12,151 bases of DNA from assembly GCA_031178305.1 (NCBI GenBank), contig JAPSJG010000057.1:1-12151 (forward strand), written 5' to 3'. This DNA comes from Sinorhizobium sp. Its GTDB lineage: Bacteria > Pseudomonadota > Alphaproteobacteria > Rhizobiales > Rhizobiaceae. The position numbers and the translations under genes were made by a program. Position 1 is the first letter of the stretch. Every line of letters starts with the position of its first letter. This document shows, one piece after another, positions 6,601 to 12,151 of the stretch. Below the pieces are notes generated by a model. It was not told the DNA's origin, did not search any database, and saw only the letters and a program-made list of their open reading frames with translations.

Positions 6601-7166
6601 CAGCCGACCTCTTTCAGTGCAAGCTTAAGGGTAGAGAGTTTGGTGCGAAGGGAGGTGTCAATCTGGCGGGACCCGACCTTGACGATCAGACCTCCAAGAA
6701 TAGACGGGTCGACGGTGACGTTGATCGCCACGTCTTTGCCGGTGACGCCTTTCAGCGTCGCCTTCAATTCGTTTTGCTGCGCTTCGGTCAGCGCATGGGC
6801 CGACGTCACGTCGGCGGTGATCTCGCCACGGTGGCGCGCGGCGATCAGGCGGAAGGCCTTGATGACGCCAGGCAGCGCGAAGAGGCGGCGATTGCGGGCG
6901 ACGACCTTGAGGAAGTTGCCGACAAGGTCGGAGAAACCGAACCGATCCGCGACCGCCGAAATGGCCTTGAACTGGTCGTCGGCGGAAAAGACCGGGCTTG
7001 CGACCAGCCGCTTCAAATCGTCGCTGCCGTCGATCAGCGCCTGGACGCGATCAAGATCGGCACCGACCGCCTCTACCGAACCGGCCTCAAGAGCAAGCTC
7101 GAACAGGGAGGAGGCATATCTTTCTGCAACACCGGAAATAAGCTGGGATGTGTCTGCCACGGGCAC
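6600..7166 (-). CDS. atpH: F1F0 ATP synthase delta subunit
   Basis: A 188-residue delta subunit (OSCP homologue), part of the peripheral stalk that holds the alpha3-beta3 ring against F0. The N-terminal helical bundle covers about residues 1-110 (AERYASSLFELALE, then FLKVVARNRRLFALPGVIKAF). The C-terminal domain ends with the conserved DPSILGGLIVKVGSRQIDTS segment and KLSTLKLAL. It is first in the operon. The start is GTG at 7166, preceded by GAGAG at 6-nt spacing; a second in-frame GTG at 7160 is possible, but rhizobial AtpH proteins begin MPVADTSQL, which supports 7166. The stop overlaps the start of atpA. Upstream lies a 248-bp non-coding region where the operon promoter should be. Confidence 0.97.
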   Translation of the reverse strand: MPVADTSQLISGVAERYASSLFELALEAGSVEAVGADLDRVQALIDGSDDLKRLVASPVFSADDQFKAISAVADRFGFSDLVGNFLKVVARNRRLFALPGVIKAFRLIAARHRGEITADVTSAHALTEAQQNELKATLKGVTGKDVAINVTVDPSILGGLIVKVGSRQIDTSLRTKLSTLKLALKEVG

Positions 7167-7414
7167 AAGCTTCTCTCAAAATCATCCAAGAGCGTCAGCA
7201 GCGGCGAACCGTTGATTTAACATCTTGAACTTGCTGCAATAATTCGCAGGAAATCGAGGCCCTTAGACCCACTTCCCCCGCAATTCGCGGTTCGTCTAGC
7301 ATAGGATGTTTGGACTCGCAACACGCCAACGCCAGGAATGCGGCATAACTCGACCGAGTTTGGCCGAATTTTGCCGTACATTGTGTCGCAGGCCGCTGCG
7401 CCCGCGGTTCCCGG
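7167..7414 (-). promoter_or_regulatory. Leader and promoter region of the ATP synthase operon
   Basis: These 248 bp hold no gene and should contain the atpHAGDC promoter. A -10-like TATGCT (7298-7303, minus strand) is the best match seen, but no good -35 lies at 16-18 bp, so I do not call an exact promoter. A short palindrome CCGC-AATTC-GCGG lies at 7278-7290. Three consecutive 10-bp units beginning CGG lie at 7347-7376, the last of which is itself part of the inverted repeat AACTCG-AC-CGAGTT (7347-7360). Confidence 0.4.
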
Positions 7415-7801
7415 TCAGATCAGCCCGAAGACATAGGCGAGCGGCAGGATAGCAAGCGCCGCCTGGACAAGGAGCGCAAGCCCGTTGAAGAGGGTGGCGC
7501 CATTATCGCTCATCATCGACAAAGCGCGGCCGAAGGCAGCCAGCGCAAAAGCGGCGCCGACGGCGAGATAGACCATCGGCTGGGCGAGCAGGATGGCGCC
7601 GAGTCCGAGCCCGACATGCATGCCGCCCATGGTGGAACGGGCCTCCGCCAAGCCACCACGGCGCCCCTCCGCAAGACCAATGCCTGCGGCACGGAAGGTA
7701 AGGCGCGGCGCAAAGAGCATGACCAAGCCGAGCAGTGCCGCCGCGACGGCCGCCGAAAAGGCCAGGAACTCGCCGGTTTCCGTTGGAATGTAGAACTCCA
7801 T
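7415..7801 (-). CDS. Small four-helix membrane protein (DUF4345-like)
   Basis: A 128-residue very hydrophobic protein with four likely membrane segments at about residues 12-31, 58-73, 75-93 and 104-126. Between the first two is a basic, probably cytoplasmic loop (EGRRGGLAEARSTMGG). The pattern of four helices, an 'AEARSTMGG' motif before helix 2 and a Gly-rich 'GLGLGAILLA' resembles the DUF4345 family, whose function is not known; this match is from memory. The start at 7801 has GGGGA 6 nt upstream. It lies on the same strand between priA and atpH, 122 bp after priA and 248 bp before atpH, so it may be transcribed separately from both. I infer no function. A link to ATP synthase assembly is possible only by position. 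Confidence 0.8.
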   Translation of the reverse strand: MEFYIPTETGEFLAFSAAVAAALLGLVMLFAPRLTFRAAGIGLAEGRRGGLAEARSTMGGMHVGLGLGAILLAQPMVYLAVGAAFALAAFGRALSMMSDNGATLFNGLALLVQAALAILPLAYVFGLI

Positions 7802-7923
7802 CTCTATTCCCCGCGGGCAAATGTTCTCGCGCGCACCGCGCCGGCTGATTCGCCGCGGCGCATCCTTGGTCTAGCCTATGTCGACGGCGATGGGAATCGG
7901 CTGACTCAAGCGCGCGTCTCCGA

Positions 7924-10128
7924 TCACAGGAAACTCTGCGGATCGACGTCGAGCTGAACGCTCACCGAGCCGCGTTCCTTCGGACCCGCCGCGATCATCG
8001 CCTTCAGAAAGGATTGCATGTCGCTGTTGCGCCGCCCGTGGACGAGCAGGCGGAAACGATGGCGGCCGCGGATCAAGGCCAGCGGCGCCTCGGCCGGGCC
8101 GAGGATCGAAATGCCGTCGATGCGTGGCGCAGCATTGCGCAAACCGCGCGCATGCCCTTCCGCATCCTGGCGCGTGTCCGCGGATACGATGATCGAGGCA
8201 AGCCGCCCGAAGGGTGGCAGGGCCGCGCGTTCCCGCTCGTTAATCTCGCGCTCGTAGAAAGCCTCGGCGTCCCCCGACACGATCGCCTGCATCACCGGGT
8301 GCTGCGGCTGGTACGTCTGCAGCAGCCCGAGACTCTTCAGGCCCGTTCGGCCGGCGCGCCCGGTCACCTGCGACAGGAGCTGGAACGTCCGCTCCGCGGC
8401 CCGCGGATCCCCGTTGGCAAGGCCGAGATCGGCATCGACGATGCCGACGAGCGTCATCATCGGGAAATTGTGACCCTTGGCGACGAGCTGCGTACCGATA
8501 ACGATATCCGCCTCGCCCTTGGCGATCGCTTCGAGCTCCAGTCTCAGCCGCTTGACTCCCATCAGGTCGGAGGAAAGCACGATGGTGCGGGCCTCGGGAA
8601 AATGCCGCTCGACCTCCTCGGCGATGCGCTCGACGCCCGGCCCGCAGGCGACCAGATGGTCGAGCGTGCCGCATTCCGGGCAGGCTTCCGGCGTCCGCTC
8701 CGAATAACCGCAATGATGGCACTGGATCTGGCCGCGAAACCGGTGCTCGACCAGCCAACTCGAGCAATCCGGGCACTGGAAGCGATGGCCGCAGACACGG
8801 CAGAGCGTCAGCGGCGCGTATCCGCGGCGGTTCAAAAACAGAAGCGCCTGCTCGTCGCGGCCGATCGTCTTGCCGATCTGGGCAAGAAGCACCGGCGAGA
8901 GAAAGGCGCCATGCGCCGGCGGGTGGCGGCGCATGTCGATGACGCCGAGATGTGGCAGCGCCGCATCGCCGAAACGCGTCGGCAGGTGGATCGGCCGGTA
9001 GCGTCCGATCTCGCCATTGACGCGGCTTTCGACCGAAGGCGTGGCGGAGACCAGCACGACCGGAAAACCGCTGATGCGGCCGCGCACGACCGCCATGTCG
9101 CGCGCATTGTAGAAGACGCGATCTTCCTGTTTGTAGGCCGGATCATGCTCCTCGTCGACGATGATCAGGCCCAGGTCCTCGAAAGGCAGGAACAGGGCCG
9201 AACGCGCGCCGGCGACGACGCGCACCTGGCCGGTCGTCACTTGTCGCCAAACCTTTTCCCTGGTGCGCGGCGCGAGGTCGGAATGCCACTCCGCCGGTTT
9301 CGCTCCGAAACGATCCTGGAAGCGTTCCATGAAGCTTGCGGTGAGCGCGATTTCAGGAAGCAGGATCAGCACCTGCTTGCCGGCCCGAAGCGTCGCGGCG
9401 ATTGCCTCGAAATAGACTTCGGTCTTGCCGGAACCGGTAACGCCGTCGATCAGCGAGACGGAGAATTTGCGCTCCTCGACCGCCGCGAGCAGGTCCGCGG
9501 CGGCCTCCCTCTGCGGCCCCTCGAGGCGCGGTACGGCAAAATCGGGATCGGGTTCGGCGACCACCGGCGGCGGCGGCATGAAGACGGTCTCGAACACGCC
9601 CCGCGCCTGAAGACCGTCTATGACGCTCGGCGAGACACCGGCCGCATGGGCAAGACCGGACCGGGTCCAGGAATATCCGTCGCTGGCGGTAGCGATCACC
9701 CGCTCGCGCGCCGCCGTCATCCGTTCCGGCCGCCTTTCGGTAAGGCGCAGCGCTTCGACCATCGGCTCCGGATCGAAGGCGGTCGGCGCCCTGAGCGCCA
9801 TGCGCGCGACAAGCCCCGGCGGCGTTACCGTATAGCTGGCCACCCAGTCCAGGAAGGCGCGCATGTCACGGCTGAGCGGCGGAGAATCGAAAACCTTCTC
9901 GATCGCTTTCAGCTTCTTGGGATCGACCGTGCCATCGTCCGGCCCATCCCAGACGACGCCGACGACGAGCCGAGGGCCGAGCGGCACCTGCACGATCGAG
10001 CCCGGCTCGACCGCCATCCGATCCGGCACGACATAGGAATACCCCCTCGGCGCCGGCATCGGCAAGAGGACGGGCACCACGCGGCGGTCGAATACGGGCC
10101 CGAATAAATCGGTTGAATCGAGTGTCAT
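7924..10128 (-). CDS. priA: Primosomal protein N' (replication restart DNA helicase PriA)
   Basis: A 734-residue superfamily 2 3'-to-5' helicase that recognises stalled forks and reloads the replisome. In order it shows an N-terminal fork-binding domain (about 1-105), a winged-helix region (about 125-195), the P-loop DGVTGSGKTE (228-237), the DEEH box (325-328), SAT (361-363), and a zinc-binding insertion with all eight cysteines (443, 446, 452, 455, 470, 473, 483, 486). Motif V, GTQLVAKGHNFP (545-556), and motif VI, QVTGRAGR (587-594), follow. Length is near the 732 residues of E. coli PriA. I chose ATG 10128 because similarity begins with LFGPVFDRRVVPVLLP soon after it and AAGG lies about 10 nt upstream. 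The frame stays open to 10209, but that part looks non-conserved. It diverges from the transaldolase gene. Confidence 0.97.
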   Translation of the reverse strand: MTLDSTDLFGPVFDRRVVPVLLPMPAPRGYSYVVPDRMAVEPGSIVQVPLGPRLVVGVVWDGPDDGTVDPKKLKAIEKVFDSPPLSRDMRAFLDWVASYTVTPPGLVARMALRAPTAFDPEPMVEALRLTERRPERMTAARERVIATASDGYSWTRSGLAHAAGVSPSVIDGLQARGVFETVFMPPPPVVAEPDPDFAVPRLEGPQREAAADLLAAVEERKFSVSLIDGVTGSGKTEVYFEAIAATLRAGKQVLILLPEIALTASFMERFQDRFGAKPAEWHSDLAPRTREKVWRQVTTGQVRVVAGARSALFLPFEDLGLIIVDEEHDPAYKQEDRVFYNARDMAVVRGRISGFPVVLVSATPSVESRVNGEIGRYRPIHLPTRFGDAALPHLGVIDMRRHPPAHGAFLSPVLLAQIGKTIGRDEQALLFLNRRGYAPLTLCRVCGHRFQCPDCSSWLVEHRFRGQIQCHHCGYSERTPEACPECGTLDHLVACGPGVERIAEEVERHFPEARTIVLSSDLMGVKRLRLELEAIAKGEADIVIGTQLVAKGHNFPMMTLVGIVDADLGLANGDPRAAERTFQLLSQVTGRAGRTGLKSLGLLQTYQPQHPVMQAIVSGDAEAFYEREINERERAALPPFGRLASIIVSADTRQDAEGHARGLRNAAPRIDGISILGPAEAPLALIRGRHRFRLLVHGRRNSDMQSFLKAMIAAGPKERGSVSVQLDVDPQSFL

Positions 10129-10170
10129 TTTGCCGTGACCTTGCCACCGCTTTCGGCTAAAGAAAACTGC

Positions 10171-10185
10171 GCAGCGAACCGCTGC
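10171..10185. repeat. Inverted repeat in the priA-transaldolase intergenic region
   Basis: GCAGCG-AAC-CGCTGC is a perfect 6-bp inverted repeat with a 3-bp spacer in the 169-bp region between divergent priA and the transaldolase gene. It may be an operator or a leader hairpin of priA. No known binding consensus is recognised and no clear promoter was seen on either strand. Confidence 0.4.
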
Positions 10186-10285
10186 CTTGTGGATAGCAGG
10201 GTTTGTCACGGTTCCGCCCGAGTTTCAACGCGCGCGATTTCCGCCATCCCAACAGGGGAGATGCGCCTGAACGGCCGAGTGCCAA

Positions 10286-10292
10286 AGGAAGG
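10286..10292 (+). promoter_or_regulatory. Ribosome binding site of the transaldolase gene
   Basis: AGGAAGG ends 5 nt before ATG 10298, strong Shine-Dalgarno geometry that fixes the start. Confidence 0.8.
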
Positions 10293-10297
10293 CTTCC

Positions 10298-10951
10298 ATG
10301 AAATTTTTCGTTGATACCGCCGATGTGAAGGAAATCCGGGAACTGAACGATCTCGGCCTGCTCGACGGCGTCACCACCAATCCTTCGCTGATCCTGAAGT
10401 CGGGTCGCGACATCGTCGAGGTCACCAAGGAAATCTGCTCGATCGTCGACGGCCCGGTTTCGGCGGAAGTCACCGCGACCGAATACGGCGAGATGATGAG
10501 GGAAGCGGCCGCGCTCGCGAACATCGCCGACAATATCTGCATCAAGCTGCCGCTCACGCTTGACGGCTTGAAAGCCTGCAAGGCGCTGACCTCGGACGGC
10601 CACCAGACCAATGTGACGCTCTGCTTCTCGGCCAACCAGGCGCTGCTCGCCGCCAAGGCGGGCGCGACCTTCGTCTCGCCCTTCATCGGTCGCCTCGACG
10701 ACATCGCCTTCGACGGCATGGATCTGATCCGCGAGATCCGCCACATCTTCGACAATTACGGTTTCGAGACGGAAATCCTCGCCGCCTCGATACGTACGGT
10801 CAACCACGTCAAGGAAGCCGCCCTCATCGGCGCCGACGTCGTCACCGCACCGCCGGCAACGCTGAAGGCCCTCGTCAAGCACCCGCTGACCGACAAGGGC
10901 CTCGAAATGTTCCTCGCCGACTGGGCGAAGACCGGCCAGAAGATCGGCTGA
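10298..10951 (+). CDS. tal: Transaldolase, short TalC/Fsa-type
   Basis: A 217-residue class I aldolase-fold enzyme of the short transaldolase / fructose-6-phosphate aldolase family. It transfers a dihydroxyacetone unit between sugar phosphates in the non-oxidative pentose phosphate pathway, in the cytoplasm. It begins MKFFVDTADV with the conserved Asp6, followed by GVTTNPS (24-30). The Schiff-base lysine is Lys83 in ICIKLPLT. Two positions separate true transaldolases from F6P aldolases. Here AEV carries Glu57 where FsaA has Gln, and SPFIGR carries Phe129 where FsaA has Tyr131. Both point to transaldolase. The gene has its own strong ribosome binding site and a good terminator just after the stop, so it is probably monocistronic. 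Confidence 0.95.
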   Translation: MKFFVDTADVKEIRELNDLGLLDGVTTNPSLILKSGRDIVEVTKEICSIVDGPVSAEVTATEYGEMMREAAALANIADNICIKLPLTLDGLKACKALTSDGHQTNVTLCFSANQALLAAKAGATFVSPFIGRLDDIAFDGMDLIREIRHIFDNYGFETEILAASIRTVNHVKEAALIGADVVTAPPATLKALVKHPLTDKGLEMFLADWAKTGQKIG

Positions 10952-10978
10952 TCGACGGAGATCACGCCGCAGCATTTG

Positions 10979-11007
10979 AGGGCTCCGCAGCGATGCGGGG
11001 CCTTTTT
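10979..11007 (+). terminator. Rho-independent terminator of the transaldolase gene
   Basis: GGCTCCGCA-GCGA-TGCGGGGCC forms a 9-bp stem with one U-G pair and a GCGA (GNRA) tetraloop, followed by five T (11003-11007). It starts 27 bp after the stop codon. Its last T is the first base of the stop codon (TCA on plus, 11007-11009) of the convergent ATPase gene, so there is no spare sequence between the two units. Confidence 0.93.
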
Positions 11008-12140
11008 CATTCGCCCTCGTCGTCCATCGAACCCGTGAGTCGCATGCCATCGATCCATGTGGCTCCGTCCTTGCGGACGACCCGCCGCGGCCGCACGCCG
11101 CAGCGCTCCTGAACCGCCGCCGCCAGGCGCTCGGAGTGGGTGACGATCCAGATCTGGCTGTCTCTGGAAGCGCTCGCGATCATATCCGCCAGCGCCGGCA
11201 GCATGTCCGGATGCAGGCTGGTCTCCGGTTCGTTCAGCGCGATGAAAGGCGGGCGGCGGTAGGAAAGCAGCGCAGCGGCAAGCGCCAGGAAGCGCATCTG
11301 CCCGTCGGAAAGCTCACGCGGCGAGAAGGGGCGCTGCGGAAATTCGGGAAGAACCAGCGCGAACTCGGCGAACTGGCCGGGCGGCGGCACCTCGAGCCGC
11401 GCACCGCCAAAGGCGCTTGCCACGGCCCGGTCGAGATCGAGCGTGTCTTCGCGGGTGTGGTAAAGCGTGGCAAAGACCGCAGCCATGTTGCCGCCGTCTT
11501 CGTCGAGCATCGGCGCAGTCACCGCGAGGCATGGCGCCCGCAGGGGCGAATCGCAATCGGTGCGGAAGCCATGAAAGAAGCGCCACTGGCCGATGGCCCG
11601 GCGAACCGTGCCGATTTCGGGATAATGACCCGCTTCGCCGAGAAGCGATATCGCCGTTTCCGACTGCATCGCCTCGCCCGGATAATCTTCCAAGCGCCCG
11701 TGCTCGCCGCGAACGGCTATGCTCGGCCCTGCCCGTTTCATCATGGTGACGGGGCGGCGGCCGGTCTCGACGCTTAGTTCCTCCTCCTTCACCTGCGGCT
11801 CAAAGGTAAAGCCGGCGGCTGCCGGCGGCTTGAGACCCGCTTCGATCCGGTATCGGAACGTGATTGCGCGCTCCTCGTCGATCAGCTTCGCCTCCAGGCG
11901 GATGCGCATGGCCTTGCCGGCGCGGCGCGAACCGCTCCAGAGGGCGGACGACATCCCTCCTTCCGCAGCAATGTCGCGCGCAAAGCTGCCCCGCATCGCC
12001 GACTGCACCAGTTGCAGCGCACGATAGAGATTGGATTTGCCGACACCATTCTCGCCGATGAACAGGTTAACGCCGGCCGTATCCATGCGCATGGAGCGCA
12101 GCGAGCGATAGTTTTCGGCAGACATGGAGCGAAGCAGCAT
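11007..12140 (-). CDS. AAA/ABC-type ATPase, RecF/SMC-like (predicted ATPase)
   Basis: A 377-residue ATPase with an ABC-type head. It has Walker A GENGVGKS (29-36), a signature motif LSDGQMRFLALAA (277-289), Walker B PFIALNEPETSLHPD (298-312) and an H-loop VTHSERLA (333-340, His335). The N-terminal opening SAENYRSLRSMRMDTAGVN resembles RecF and related SMC-like proteins. No long coiled coil is seen between the motifs and no nuclease (TOPRIM) domain follows, so it is a stand-alone ATPase of the COG4637 type (from memory). The Walker B aspartate position is Asn303, which I believe is typical of this family. Its role is unknown. ATG 12140 is preceded by AAGGG at only 2-3 nt; ATG 12125 is an alternative, and the frame is open to the window edge, so the true start could lie outside. 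It is convergent with the transaldolase gene. Confidence 0.87.
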   Translation of the reverse strand: MLLRSMSAENYRSLRSMRMDTAGVNLFIGENGVGKSNLYRALQLVQSAMRGSFARDIAAEGGMSSALWSGSRRAGKAMRIRLEAKLIDEERAITFRYRIEAGLKPPAAAGFTFEPQVKEEELSVETGRRPVTMMKRAGPSIAVRGEHGRLEDYPGEAMQSETAISLLGEAGHYPEIGTVRRAIGQWRFFHGFRTDCDSPLRAPCLAVTAPMLDEDGGNMAAVFATLYHTREDTLDLDRAVASAFGGARLEVPPPGQFAEFALVLPEFPQRPFSPRELSDGQMRFLALAAALLSYRRPPFIALNEPETSLHPDMLPALADMIASASRDSQIWIVTHSERLAAAVQERCGVRPRRVVRKDGATWIDGMRLTGSMDDEGE

Positions 12141-12151
12141 GGCCCTTGTTA

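Noticed and set aside
5695..7215. A 506-codon plus-strand open frame opposite atpA and atpH
   Set aside because: It is antisense to two well-conserved genes and has no recognisable domain; this is a codon-bias shadow. The frames opposite atpD and atpG (2812-3867, 3904-5037) were rejected for the same reason.
7298..7303. Exact sigma-70 promoter for the ATP synthase operon
   Set aside because: TATGCT resembles a -10, but no acceptable -35 lies at 16-18 bp, so only the region is annotated.
8014..10107. A 697-codon open frame on the plus strand opposite priA
   Set aside because: It lies wholly antisense to a gene with all PriA motifs. Its translation is low-complexity Arg/Ala/Asp-rich with no domain, as expected from a GC-rich shadow frame.
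10129..10209. Longer PriA starting at 10209
   Set aside because: The extra 27 residues look non-conserved and ATG 10128 gives the usual length and N-terminus.
10261..10314. Short upstream ORF (17 codons) overlapping the transaldolase start
   Set aside because: Its AGGGGAG motif directly touches the ATG, too close for initiation, and the transaldolase has its own strong ribosome binding site. There is no evidence of a leader peptide.
1..12151. Search for mobile elements, CRISPR, tRNA/rRNA, toxin-antitoxin, phage or defence genes
   Set aside because: None was seen. All genes have housekeeping or family-typical identities, and the window reads as a conserved chromosomal core region.

Overview
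The window looks like an ordinary chromosomal core region of a Rhizobiales alphaproteobacterium, most likely Sinorhizobium/Ensifer or a close relative. Supporting this are the high GC content, the five-gene F1 ATP synthase operon in the order atpH-atpA-atpG-atpD-atpC without the F0 genes (alphaproteobacteria encode F0 elsewhere), priA upstream of that operon, protein sequences typical of rhizobia, and an intergenic palindromic mosaic repeat of the type seen in rhizobial genomes. The genus assignment rests on recognition, not on a database search.

Layout. At 22-453 (minus) is an Lrp/AsnC-family regulator, divergent from a saccharopine dehydrogenase-family oxidoreductase at 608-1711 (plus), probably an L-lysine 6-dehydrogenase. 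The shared 154-bp intergenic region carries overlapping palindromes. It also carries a 32-bp tandem duplication of the regulator's own start region, which creates a short overlapping upstream ORF. The 388 bp after the dehydrogenase (1712-2099) hold no gene. They contain a perfect 15-bp hairpin, a mosaic palindromic repeat and the terminator of the ATP synthase operon, which arrives from the other side.

From 2100 to 7166 the minus strand carries atpC, atpD, atpG, atpA and atpH, tightly packed (TGATG overlap between atpH and atpA) except for a 118-bp gap with a perfect 12-bp hairpin between atpD and atpC. Together these encode the soluble catalytic F1 part (delta, alpha, gamma, beta, epsilon). 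Upstream on the same strand are a small four-helix membrane protein (7415-7801) and the primosomal helicase gene priA (7924-10128).

A short-type transaldolase gene (10298-10951, plus) diverges from priA. Its rho-independent terminator abuts the stop codon of a convergent ABC-type ATPase gene (11007-12140, minus), whose upstream region is cut off by the window edge.

I found no mobile element, CRISPR, phage, toxin-antitoxin or defence locus and no RNA gene, and no convincing new system. The most notable anomaly is the frame-breaking tandem duplication at the start of the Lrp-family regulator.
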